Source: Oceanihabitans sp. 2_MG-2023 (GTDB lineage Bacteria; Bacteroidota; Bacteroidia; Flavobacteriales; Flavobacteriaceae). Taken from it: DNA of 62,308 nucleotides. This document shows positions 28,986 through 36,078 of this stretch, piece by piece. The stretch is taken from the NCBI RefSeq assembly GCF_030547245.1, contig NZ_JAUOQT010000011.1, positions 1 to 62,308 on the forward strand. The letters run 5' to 3'. Each line of letters starts with the position of its first letter. The first letter of the stretch is position 1. The position numbers and the translations under genes were made by a program. The notes beneath the pieces were generated by a model that saw only the letters and a list, made by a program, of their open reading frames with translations, had not been told where the DNA came from and did not search any database.

Positions 28986-29087
28986 ATGAAAAATAAAGAA
29001 TGCACGTGTAACTGTGATGGTTGCGCAAAAGGAAATTGTCAAAATTGTACTTGCGATTCTTGTACATGTACTAGTTGTAACTGTTAA
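28986..29087 (+). CDS. 33-aa metallothionein-like Cys-rich peptide
   Basis: ATG frame of 33 residues with 11 cysteines (positions 6, 8, 10, 13, 18, 21, 23, 26, 28, 31, 33), arranged as CxC and CxxC units like metal-thiolate clusters. It begins MKNKECTCNCDGCAKG and ends in Cys-Asn-Cys. There is no signal peptide, so it is cytosolic. Eleven Cys are enough for a metal cluster such as M4S11. I do not recognise a bacterial metallothionein family match. It lies 72 bases upstream of a sigma factor whose C-terminus is itself Cys-rich and a 16-bp palindrome separates them. Confidence 0.8.
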   Translation: MKNKECTCNCDGCAKGNCQNCTCDSCTCTSCNC

Positions 29088-29111
29088 GCAATACTTAAAG
29101 ACAGTAATAAC

Positions 29112-29149
29112 AACGCTAATCTTAGTAACTTTGTACTAAGATTAGCGTT
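29112..29149 (+). promoter_or_regulatory. 16-bp perfect palindrome with -7 box in its centre (terminator and/or operator)
   Basis: AACGCTAATCTTAGTA and its exact inverse flank a 6-nt centre ACTTTG. The sequence TAACTTTG (29126-29133) matches TAnnTTTG and straddles the left arm and the centre. As RNA it is a strong hairpin followed by ATTTTAATAAA, so it could terminate the Cys-rich gene. As DNA it could be an operator over the sigma factor promoter. No -33 box is evident. Confidence 0.65.
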
Positions 29150-29159
29150 ATTTTAATAA

Positions 29160-29705
29160 ATGGTTATGGATACTCAAGACATTTGGAAATTACATGCAGA
29201 CGACATTAAATATTTTATTCTTAGTAAAGTAAAAGATGTCGCTGTTGCTGAAGATTTACTCCAGGAAACTTTCATTAAAGTACACACCAAACTAAATACG
29301 TTAAAAGACGAAGGAAAATTGAAGTCTTGGTTGTTCGCTATAGCAAGGTATACTGTTTTAGACTATTTTGGAAGTAAAAAATTGGTGTATGAAACCACAG
29401 ACGAAGATTTTGTTTTTGAAGAACAAAAACTAGAACATACTGAAGCCGATTGCTTACACGGAATAATTAAAAGCTTGCCTAAAAAGTATCGAGATCCATT
29501 GTTTTTAAGCGACATAAAAGGTGTCAAACAACAAGAAATTGCTGAGCAATTGCACTTGCCATTACCTACCATAAAATCTCAAATACAACGTGGACGTAAA
29601 ATGATTGCGCAAGGTTTTGTAGACTGTTGTGATTTTGTAATAAATGAAGAAGGTTATTTGGTAGGTGAAATCAAAGACAAAGCAGACTGCAAAATGTGTC
29701 ATTAA
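29160..29705 (+). CDS. SigZ-like ECF-type RNA polymerase sigma factor with Cys-rich tail
   Basis: 181 residues. Region 2: DIKYFILSKVKDVAVAEDLLQETFIKVHTKL and LKSWLFAIARYTVLDYFGSK. Region 4: SLPKKYRDPLFLSDIKGVKQQEIAEQLHLPLPTIKSQIQRGRKMI. The tail beyond region 4 holds C156, C157, C177, C180 and H181 (DCCDF and CKMCH), a plausible zinc or copper site. SigZ of Bacillus subtilis has the same overall form. No anti-sigma gene is adjacent, so activity may be set by metal binding to the tail. The preceding gene encodes a metallothionein-like peptide. Confidence 0.88.
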   Translation: MVMDTQDIWKLHADDIKYFILSKVKDVAVAEDLLQETFIKVHTKLNTLKDEGKLKSWLFAIARYTVLDYFGSKKLVYETTDEDFVFEEQKLEHTEADCLHGIIKSLPKKYRDPLFLSDIKGVKQQEIAEQLHLPLPTIKSQIQRGRKMIAQGFVDCCDFVINEEGYLVGEIKDKADCKMCH

Positions 29706-29767
29706 TATGTACCTTTGTGCAGAATTAAGATGATTCATTTTGTTTTACAACTTCAAATTTACGTAAC

Positions 29768-30382
29768 ATGTCCTTTAAAAAATTAAACCCAGTACTAAAA
29801 GAAGCTTTAGAAACATTAAATTATGAGGCGCCTTTACCTTTTCAGAAAGAAATATTACCAAAAATAAAAGGAGGAGCAAATGTATATGGATTAGCACCAA
29901 AAGGGGCTGGAAAGACTACTATTTTAATCATTGCCATCATTCATAAATTAAAAGCAGCTGCTTTTGAAGATTCGCCTAGAGCATTGATTATTGTAAAAGA
30001 CAAACAAGCAGCGTTAGATCTAAAAGAAACGTTTGAAAAATTTACCAAGTACATGGATTTAAGAATCTATGCCGCTTACGATGAGCAAACTTTAGACCAA
30101 CAACGTGAGGAAATTTATTATGGAGTCGATGTTTTAATAGCAACACCAAAACGTTTAAATAAATTATATTTTATGAATAGTTTGCATTTAGGACAGCTTA
30201 AATTATTAGCTTTAGAAGATGCAGAGTTTTTAATACGAAATAATTATCATAACGATGTTTTGCGAGTAACAGAGAGCTTACAGAAATGTCAATATGTGCT
30301 TTTAGCAGAAAAAATGCATCCTAAGTTTGAACGTCTTCAAGATACTATTATGTATAATTCGCAAACAATTGAAGCTAAATAA
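29768..30382 (+). CDS. Half-length DEAD-box-like ATPase (first RecA domain only)
   Basis: 204 residues, compared with at least 380 for a functional DEAD-box helicase. Present: Q-motif-like APLPFQKEILPKI (21-33), Walker A APKGAGKT (43-50), motif Ia-like RALIIVKDKQAAL, and ATPKRL (125-130). The Walker B/DEAD box reads EDAE (150-153), losing the canonical order. There is no second RecA domain, and the gene ends normally with no remnant helicase sequence after it. It may bind ATP or act as a regulatory half. Truncation in this genome alone cannot be excluded, but the protein is internally intact. Confidence 0.8.
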   Translation: MSFKKLNPVLKEALETLNYEAPLPFQKEILPKIKGGANVYGLAPKGAGKTTILIIAIIHKLKAAAFEDSPRALIIVKDKQAALDLKETFEKFTKYMDLRIYAAYDEQTLDQQREEIYYGVDVLIATPKRLNKLYFMNSLHLGQLKLLALEDAEFLIRNNYHNDVLRVTESLQKCQYVLLAEKMHPKFERLQDTIMYNSQTIEAK

Positions 30383-30778
30383 TTACAAAGTTAGCATCCA
30401 ACTATTTTGTAATTTTTTAAAGGTTTTAAGTTCTTTTCTTAAAATAGGAATATAATCCTTGCCGTTACTATTACATTTTTCTAAACGTCTACAGTGACTA
30501 TATAATCTGTTCGTTAATTTTCTAACAGAAGCAATATGTTTGTGTTTTTTATCCGAATAGCGTTCCATTTCTGCATTAATAATTTCTGGCGCTAAAGAAA
30601 CCGAATGCTGAACAATATCTCCAGAAAAATAAATATTTGCATCTTCTGAACCATCTTCTTGTAAGTATGCTAAATCTTGATTTAGATAGGTAGAAATACT
30701 TCTAGATAAAATAAAAATATGCAAAGCTTGCTTATATATAGGTAGGTCTGAAAGATGTGATGGGATGTGGGCTAACAT
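30383..30778 (-). CDS. 131-aa helical conserved hypothetical protein
   Basis: Predominantly helical (KQALHIFILSRSISTYLNQDL, SLAPEIINAEMERYSDKKHKHIASVRKLTNRLYSHCRRLEKC), no signal or membrane span. The pattern somewhat resembles S23-type four-helix bundle proteins, without a diagnostic motif. Convergent with and directly abutting the half-helicase gene. Function unknown. Confidence 0.65.
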   Translation of the reverse strand: MLAHIPSHLSDLPIYKQALHIFILSRSISTYLNQDLAYLQEDGSEDANIYFSGDIVQHSVSLAPEIINAEMERYSDKKHKHIASVRKLTNRLYSHCRRLEKCNSNGKDYIPILRKELKTFKKLQNSWMLTL

Positions 30779-30895
30779 GATATTTTTCGATTTCCATCAA
30801 ATTTAGTTACAAGACAGCAGTAAACACTTTCGATTTTAAAGAAAAAACGTATATTTACTTTAAAAATTAAATTATTTTAATATTAAACTTTAATA

Positions 30896-31336
30896 ATGAG
30901 CTTAGATAATCTTAACTGGAAGATATTGAAGTGTTTGCAAGAGAATTCGCGACAATCTAATGCTGCTATTGGTAGACAGGTTGGTATTACTTCTCCTGCA
31001 GTTTCAGAGCGAATAAAGAAGATGGAAGATTTAGGGATTATTCAAAATCACATCACATTAATTTCTCCTTTCGAGGTTGGTTACCAACTAAAAGCACTTA
31101 TAACTTTGCATGCTTTTATGGGGAAACTAAAACCTTTTTTAGAAAAAGTAAAAACTTTTGATGAGGTGATTAATTGCTATAGAATTACCGGAAATGAAAA
31201 CATTGTTATGGAGGTTGTTTTAAGAAACCAAAAACATCTAGAAACATTTATAGACCAACTTATTGTATATGGAGAAAGTAAAACACAAATAGTACTATCA
31301 CATGTTGTTAAAAATAATGTAATAAAGAGGTTTTGA
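30896..31336 (+). CDS. Lrp/AsnC family transcriptional regulator
   Basis: 146 residues. HTH: LDNLNWKILKCLQENSRQSNAAIGRQVGITSPAVSERIKKMEDLGII; then a RAM/ligand domain (LKALITLHAFMGKLKPFLEKV, CYRITGNENIVMEVVLRNQKHLETFIDQL). Family members sense amino acids and control amino-acid metabolism or export. The target is not evident: the MFS gene downstream is convergent and not an obvious partner. Confidence 0.93.
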   Translation: MSLDNLNWKILKCLQENSRQSNAAIGRQVGITSPAVSERIKKMEDLGIIQNHITLISPFEVGYQLKALITLHAFMGKLKPFLEKVKTFDEVINCYRITGNENIVMEVVLRNQKHLETFIDQLIVYGESKTQIVLSHVVKNNVIKRF

Positions 31337-31527
31337 TTGAAGTTTAAAATATTTGATAATCAGTATGTTAGAAATTTAAATTCTCGCATGCGTTTAGTTA
31401 TTTATAGGTTTAAGTATTAGCGCTTTTTAAAATATTAGGTTTTTCATAAATTATATAGAATAATAACAGGTTCTCAATTTAGTTTTCTTTTCAGATGAAT
31501 TACAACTTAATACTAAAAGGGCTAAAA

Positions 31528-32757
31528 TTATAACGTATCATTTTGTACCGATTTTGTTATGTTTTTTTTCATATATATATTTAAACCAAATAATAATAAT
31601 GCACACAGAACTCCCAGTAAGGTCATAATAGACCATGTATTATTAAATCCAAATCCATCGGCAAACTGCATTCCTGCATTATGTCCAAAGATATGAGCAA
31701 AAGAAAACGCTATAGAATATAAAGCCATATACTCTCCTTGATTCCCTTTTTTTGCACGTTGCATGGCAAATGCATTAGAAAACGGAAAAGCAATCATTTC
31801 ACCAATTGTCATTAAAAACATACCAATAATTAAAATTCCAGACCAAGTGGTTAGGTTTAAAACTATAAAGCTTAAAGCAGTTAATGCAGCACCAAAAAAC
31901 ATTAAACTAGATTTAGAGTATTTAGAATTTTCTAACCATTTTATTAAAGGCATTTCTAAAAGAAAAATAAAAAATCCGTTAGCCCCAAGAAGTAACCCAA
32001 TTTGTAATTCTGTTAAAGTATGTGTTTCTCTATAGTATATTGGCATGGTAGAAAAGTATTGCAGAAAAACAAAGCCAAACAAGAACATCGCAACTAGAAA
32101 AATCAAGAAAGCTTTATCATTATAAGCAGAGTCAGGGTTTTCAACAATAATATTGTCTAATATTTTAGCCTTTTTAGGGTTTAATACAAGAATTAGCACC
32201 AAAGTGGCAAGTATACATGTGATGCCATCTACCCAAAATAAACCACTATAACTCATTGTTGTAATAATTAAACCACCAACAGCTGGTCCTGCAGAAAAAC
32301 CTAAGTTTATAGCAAGACGAATGAGGGTTACGCTTCTGGTCTTATTTTCGGGTTTACTGTAGGCGCTTAATGCAACAAACATTGCTGGTCGAAACATATC
32401 TGCAACTAACATCACTAAAAAAATACCAATACATAACGATGTGAAAGTGTTTAAAAATTGTAATGCTACAAATAGTATTCCTGTAAATAATAGGCTTCTA
32501 ACCATTACTTTGTAATAGCCAATTTTGTCTGTTAATTTTCCTCCTAACCAAGATCCAACAACAGAGCCTAAGCCAAAGGCAGACATGATCCAGCCAACAT
32601 CTTTAAGTGTAAAGTTTAAATCTTCTGTTAGATATAGCGAAAGAAAAGGTATCACCATAGTTCCTGCTCTATTAATTAAAGTTATTAGTGCAAGCCACCA
32701 TACTTCAGTAGAGAGCCCTTTAAATGTGTTTATATAGTTATGGAATAGTGTTTTCAT
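31528..32757 (-). CDS. MFS drug-efflux-type transporter
   Basis: 409 residues, twelve predicted spans in two halves. Motif A GSWLGGKLTDKIGYYKVMVRSLL follows span 2, and FSAGPAVGGLIITTMSYSGLFWVDGITC matches the proline-glycine motif C of drug/H+ antiporters in span 5. The C-terminus MKKNITKSVQNDTL is hydrophilic. Substrate unknown; the motif set is that of the DHA1 multidrug group. It is preceded on the same strand by a promoter, a 24-codon leader and a terminator hairpin, an attenuator layout. No dedicated regulator is adjacent. Confidence 0.9.
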   Translation of the reverse strand: MKTLFHNYINTFKGLSTEVWWLALITLINRAGTMVIPFLSLYLTEDLNFTLKDVGWIMSAFGLGSVVGSWLGGKLTDKIGYYKVMVRSLLFTGILFVALQFLNTFTSLCIGIFLVMLVADMFRPAMFVALSAYSKPENKTRSVTLIRLAINLGFSAGPAVGGLIITTMSYSGLFWVDGITCILATLVLILVLNPKKAKILDNIIVENPDSAYNDKAFLIFLVAMFLFGFVFLQYFSTMPIYYRETHTLTELQIGLLLGANGFFIFLLEMPLIKWLENSKYSKSSLMFFGAALTALSFIVLNLTTWSGILIIGMFLMTIGEMIAFPFSNAFAMQRAKKGNQGEYMALYSIAFSFAHIFGHNAGMQFADGFGFNNTWSIMTLLGVLCALLLFGLNIYMKKNITKSVQNDTL

Positions 32758-32829
32758 GTTGGTTGGTTTAATGGATTCTTGGTTTATTTCATTTGCAAAA
32801 GGGTTACTTCGTTTATAGACCTAAAATAA

Positions 32830-32857
32830 AAAAGTCCAACTACGAAGTTGGACTTTT
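32830..32857 (-). terminator. Terminator hairpin of the MFS leader (attenuator)
   Basis: On the minus strand: AAAAGTCCAAC (32847-32857), loop TTCGTA, GTTGGACTTTT (32830-32840), then a T-rich run toward the MFS start at 32757. It follows the leader stop by 28 bases and precedes the transporter by 72 bases, so it would prematurely end transcripts of the transporter. Confidence 0.85.
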
Positions 32858-32923
32858 AATATTGTATTAATTGATATTTACATCATCATAACATATAAGT
32901 AGCCCAACTTGTAACTCTACAAG
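32845..32923 (-). promoter_or_regulatory. Alternative antiterminator and protector stems of the MFS attenuator
   Basis: Leader bases AAGTTGGGCT (32901-32910, minus) pair over 10 bp (one G-U) with AGTCCAACTT (32845-32854, minus), which includes most of the terminator 5' arm; the two pairings exclude each other. A protector hairpin CTTGTA-GAGT-TACAAG (32908-32923) overlaps the start of the antiterminator segment. This is a complete three-state attenuator by inspection only. Confidence 0.7.
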
Positions 32924-32960
32924 AGGTATATTGCTTATAATTTTTAATGACTAAATTCAT
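32886..32960 (-). CDS. 24-aa leader peptide of MFS transporter
   Basis: 25 codons from an ATG with an A-rich leader (AAATATAAATAAA) typical of strong flavobacterial initiation. It begins MNLVIKNYKQYT and continues SCRVTSWATYML, stop TGA. The leader AAGTTGGGCT segment corresponds to codons 17-20 (T-S-W-A). A ribosome finishing the peptide would cover that segment, while one stalled earlier would leave it free. The amino-acid content gives no obvious amino-acid sensor run; drug-stalled ribosome sensing fits an efflux gene better. Confidence 0.7.
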   Translation of the reverse strand: MNLVIKNYKQYTSCRVTSWATYML

Positions 32961-32980
32961 TTTATTTATATTTTATGATT

Positions 32981-32988
32981 CAAAGCTA
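32981..32988 (-). promoter_or_regulatory. -7 promoter box (TAGCTTTG) for leader-MFS transcript
   Basis: Exact TAnnTTTG on the minus strand; the leader ATG (32958-32960) is 20 bases downstream. I see no -33 box at the usual spacing. Confidence 0.5.
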
Positions 32989-33034
32989 AACAAAATAATT
33001 AGAAATTGTATTTTTAAGCCGAAAAAATTTCAAC

Positions 33035-33634
33035 ATGAAGTATTTACTCTATCTATTTTTATTTACATCTGTACTAAGTTGTGCGCAACAAAAACAACCT
33101 TTATTAGGGGAGACAGATTGGCAACGAGAGCAAAATGCAGATTTTAAAGATGCTTCTAAATCGCCTTTAAAAGCTAAAGATAGAAAGACTTTTAGAACCC
33201 TGGATTTTTTTAAGTTTGATTCTACTTTTGTAGTTTCTGCTACTTTAAAAAGAACACCAGATTCTAAGTGGTTTAAGATGAAAACAACTACAAATCGTGT
33301 TTCTAAAGAACGAGTGTTTGGTGTTTTATCGTTTCCATTAAATGGAAAAACATATCAGTTAAAAGTATATCAAGGTCAAGACTTAATGCAAAAAGAAGGT
33401 TTTGAAGATTATTTGTTTTTACCTTTTTTAGATACTACTAATGGAGATACTACTTATGGAGGTGGACGTTATATTGATTTGCGTATACCGAAAGACGATT
33501 ATTTAGTAATTGATTTTAATAAAGCTTATAATCCATATTGTGCATACAACGAAAAGTATTCCTGTCCAATTGTTCCAAGAGACAATTATGTAGATGAAAA
33601 TATAGAAGCAGGAGTGAAGGTTTTTGTCAAGTAG
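33035..33634 (+). CDS. DUF1684 family lipoprotein
   Basis: 199 residues. Short signal ending at the lipobox SVLSC (Cys16). The DUF1684 signature is clear: GETDWQREQNADFKDASKSPL near the start, and YGGGRYIDLRIP, FNKAYNPYCAYNEKYSCPIVP near the end. Function unknown; widespread in Bacteroidota and some proteobacteria. Divergent from the MFS leader transcript. Confidence 0.9.
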   Translation: MKYLLYLFLFTSVLSCAQQKQPLLGETDWQREQNADFKDASKSPLKAKDRKTFRTLDFFKFDSTFVVSATLKRTPDSKWFKMKTTTNRVSKERVFGVLSFPLNGKTYQLKVYQGQDLMQKEGFEDYLFLPFLDTTNGDTTYGGGRYIDLRIPKDDYLVIDFNKAYNPYCAYNEKYSCPIVPRDNYVDENIEAGVKVFVK

Positions 33635-33674
33635 TTTATTTATGTAATAGATATGTGGCGTTTTTATTTCAGTA

Positions 33675-34040
33675 TTATTTTGTTAAAAACATTCCTAAAA
33701 ATACCGCTAGAAATCCTAATATAAAACTAGCAATAGTATACACTGCAAAACTGGTGAAGTCACCAGTTTTTAAAAACATATGATTTTCATAAGCAAAGGT
33801 AGAGAAGGTTGTAAATCCACCACAAAATCCTGTAGCTAAGAGTAGGGTTTGGTTAGAAGATAAACTGTTATTTTTAAGCGCATAACCAAGGATTAAACCA
33901 ATTAGTAAACTTCCTAAAATGTTGGCTATAAATGTTCCGTAAGGGATTCCGTTTTGGCTGTTGTTTAAATATTTTCCAATAATATAACGTAATACACTAC
34001 CAAAACCTCCTCCAACAAATACAAGTAATAAATTCTTCAT
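33675..34040 (-). CDS. crcB: Fluoride efflux channel CrcB (Fluc)
   Basis: 121 residues, four spans. FVGGGFGSVLRYIIGK opening span; NILGSLLIGLILGY; GFCGGFTTFSTFAYE, the hallmark polar track and Phe box; final FILGFLAVFLGM. Works as a dual-topology dimer to expel fluoride. I do not see a fluoride riboswitch upstream: the only structure is the terminator of the SRPBCC gene. Confidence 0.95.
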   Translation of the reverse strand: MKNLLLVFVGGGFGSVLRYIIGKYLNNSQNGIPYGTFIANILGSLLIGLILGYALKNNSLSSNQTLLLATGFCGGFTTFSTFAYENHMFLKTGDFTSFAVYTIASFILGFLAVFLGMFLTK

Positions 34041-34058
34041 AAGAACAAAAGTAAATAA

Positions 34059-34089
34059 AAAACCTTGCAGATTTTAGTTGCAAGGTTTT
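34059..34089 (-). terminator. Terminator after SRPBCC/GyrI-like gene
   Basis: AAAACCTTGCA / TGCAAGGTTTT stem with 9-nt loop and T-run on the minus strand. Confidence 0.88.
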
Positions 34090-34109
34090 AATGGTTTAAA
34101 TATTACTAA

Positions 34110-35147
34110 TTATTTAATAGGGTAGTAAATATCTGTTTCAATTTCTTCTGGTTTAACAGTGGTTGGATCATTTACATAAAGTTCCCATACAGATTCACCA
34201 TTCATCTCTAATTTTTTGTCCTGCATGTATTTTCCAATAGCCATATGTGCTTCATAATCGCCTGAGCCATAATTACCATATTTAGCAATTTTAACTGCAT
34301 TTCCCTCCGGTATATTAAAAGCTGTCATTCCTTGTGCAGGAGGGATTTCTTTTTTTAATAATAAACCAATGTAAAATTCTGCTTCTTTTGTTGTTTCATC
34401 CCATTTGGTGTAGTAAGTTCCGGGAACATAATCGTTATGTGTTAATTTGTTAGCTGCATATAATCCAGCTTTAGGCATGAATTCCATAAACAATTTTGTC
34501 ATTTCTTCTTGTGGCATATCTGTAGAAGTATTTTGTTTGTATCCAATAAATTTTTGAGCAGGTAGCTCAACTTCAACAACATCACCTAGTTTAAAATCTA
34601 CTTTAGGTAATTTTTCGTATGCTTCGGTTACAATACGGTCTAATTTGTTAAGTCCTTTATCGAACATGATACCAAGATTTTTTTCCATTCCACCTTGCGC
34701 TGCAGCAAAAGCTTTAAAGAGAAAATTCATTTTATCATGTTTCATTCCCCAAGTTACTTCTGTGCCTTCTTCTACTTCTTTAAATTTCCAATACACATCA
34801 TTTGGTTCCATACCGCCAAAAGATATTTCTTGATCTATAGATTGGTTTGGTGTTACAGCAATGGTTTCCATATAACCAGGGCCTTCTGCACCTTCCCAAG
34901 AATAATTACCACCAATTCCTGAAGTTTTTTCAGGGTACGTAATTGTCATGGTAGGATCTTCTTCTTTCCATGGTCCCCAATTTTCCCAATTTTTAAAATC
35001 GTTAATCTGATTAAAAACCATACTAGCAGGAGCTTTAATTAATTTAGTTCGTTTTACATCATAGCTGTTTGGTTGTACAGCAATATAAATTGAAAAACCA
35101 ATAATTAAAATAAGTAAAACGAAAAGAATGTATTTAAATGCTTTCAT
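34110..35147 (-). CDS. Membrane-anchored SRPBCC plus GyrI-like ligand-binding protein
   Basis: 345 residues. An N-terminal hydrophobic anchor (KYILFVLLILIIGFSIYIAV), then a SRPBCC/polyketide-cyclase-like sandwich (~30-165: LIKAPASMVFNQINDFKNWENWGPW, WEGAEGPGYME), then a GyrI/AraC-effector-like domain (~185-345: QKFIGYKQNTSTDMPQEEM, AKYGNYGSGDYEAHMAIGKYM, YVNDPTTVKPEEIETDIYYPI). Both domains bind hydrophobic or drug-like ligands in other proteins; the combination suggests an envelope ligand binder. Function unknown. Confidence 0.85.
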   Translation of the reverse strand: MKAFKYILFVLLILIIGFSIYIAVQPNSYDVKRTKLIKAPASMVFNQINDFKNWENWGPWKEEDPTMTITYPEKTSGIGGNYSWEGAEGPGYMETIAVTPNQSIDQEISFGGMEPNDVYWKFKEVEEGTEVTWGMKHDKMNFLFKAFAAAQGGMEKNLGIMFDKGLNKLDRIVTEAYEKLPKVDFKLGDVVEVELPAQKFIGYKQNTSTDMPQEEMTKLFMEFMPKAGLYAANKLTHNDYVPGTYYTKWDETTKEAEFYIGLLLKKEIPPAQGMTAFNIPEGNAVKIAKYGNYGSGDYEAHMAIGKYMQDKKLEMNGESVWELYVNDPTTVKPEEIETDIYYPIK

Positions 35148-35377
35148 TGTTTGTTTATTTGAGATATTATCAAATATAATGAAATATTTTTCAGTATTGA
35201 AAACGATTGATTTGCAGGTCTTTATTAAAACTAAATTTGAATATTTCGAAATTTATAAAAAAATGTAACAGTAAGCATTATGTGGTAAACCTTTGTTTAA
35301 TAGTGTTTTTACAACTTTGCTCATAAAATTTTTATTTAAAATGAATATTTTAGAAAACAAAAATAGTGTTTGCTGAA

Positions 35378-35563
35378 TTATTTAAAGAAGTGTTTTATAG
35401 AAACTATAAAAAGAATAAAACAAATAAAAGCAACTAAAACCCAGATACTTCCTTTATAATGTTGCTTGTGCAGTTTAATGTCTTTTCTGTAGGTATATGT
35501 TATCGCTATAATAAATGCGATTGCAAATAAAATTCCGAAAACGATTTGACCATTACTAAACAT
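35378..35563 (-). CDS. 61-aa conserved flavobacterial membrane protein
   Basis: Starts at the ATG at 35563 (MFSNGQIVFGILFAIAFI), with two spans (residues ~5-22 and ~40-57) separated by a basic loop (TYRKDIKLHKQHYKG). The longer frame to 35794 is antisense to the MazG-like gene and is not used. I recall similar short proteins across Flavobacteriaceae. Function unknown. Confidence 0.75.
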   Translation of the reverse strand: MFSNGQIVFGILFAIAFIIAITYTYRKDIKLHKQHYKGSIWVLVAFICFILFIVSIKHFFK

Positions 35564-35642
35564 ATATCTATTTTTATGCAAAATTAAGAAACAAAACCAT
35601 AAGATTTCCGTTTTTACGGAAATGAAAAAATAAAAATAGGAT

Positions 35643-36029
35643 ATGAAAAATAAAATTGAAGCTGTAAAGGCATTCCATACTGCTTTTAAAATAGGACACA
35701 GAGAAGCTCCAAAAGCAGACTTAGGTATAGATAAAAACACCCTTCGTTTTAATTTAATGAAAGAGGAAAATGAAGAATATCTAGAAGCTGCCAATAGTAA
35801 TGATTTAGTGGAGGTTGCAGATGCTCTTGGTGATATGTTGTATATACTTTGCGGAACTATTATAGAACACGGAATGCAACATAAAATAGAAGAAGTTTTT
35901 AACGAAATTCAACGCAGTAATATGAGTAAACTTGGCGAAGATGGGCAACCTATTTACCGCGAAGATGGCAAAGTGCTTAAAGGGCCAAATTATTTTAAAC
36001 CGAATATCGCCGAAATATTAGATAAGTAA
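35643..36029 (+). CDS. MazG-like/PRA-PH-fold nucleoside triphosphate pyrophosphohydrolase family protein
   Basis: 128 residues. Helical all-alpha NTP-PPase with the two metal-binding acidic motifs: MKEENEEYLEA (EExxE type) and VEVADALGDMLYILCGTIIEHG (ExxDxxxD type). It probably hydrolyses a non-canonical or modified nucleoside triphosphate. The substrate cannot be read from the sequence. Followed by a palindromic terminator. Confidence 0.85.
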   Translation: MKNKIEAVKAFHTAFKIGHREAPKADLGIDKNTLRFNLMKEENEEYLEAANSNDLVEVADALGDMLYILCGTIIEHGMQHKIEEVFNEIQRSNMSKLGEDGQPIYREDGKVLKGPNYFKPNIAEILDK

Positions 36030-36065
36030 ACAAAAAAGAGAAGCAATTGCTTCTCTTTTTTGTTT
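36028..36065. terminator. Bidirectional terminator, 38-bp perfect palindrome
   Basis: AAACAAAAAAGAGAAGCAA and its exact inverse, ending the MazG-like gene and the convergent ilvE. Confidence 0.92.
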
Positions 36066-36078
36066 AAATCATTTAGTA

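Noticed and set aside
32886-32930. Similarity between the leader segment and an MFS coding stretch (both read about ELQVGLL on the minus strand)
   Set aside because: The match is ~20 bases, the leader is in another frame, and the attenuator pairing explains the sequence; I do not claim a duplicated MFS remnant.
33600-34110. Fluoride riboswitch upstream of crcB
   Set aside because: The upstream sequence contains only the SRPBCC terminator and no visible riboswitch-like core.
35564-35794. Extended N-terminus of the 61-aa membrane protein
   Set aside because: It runs antisense through the MazG-like gene and has no family support; the ATG at 35563 is used.
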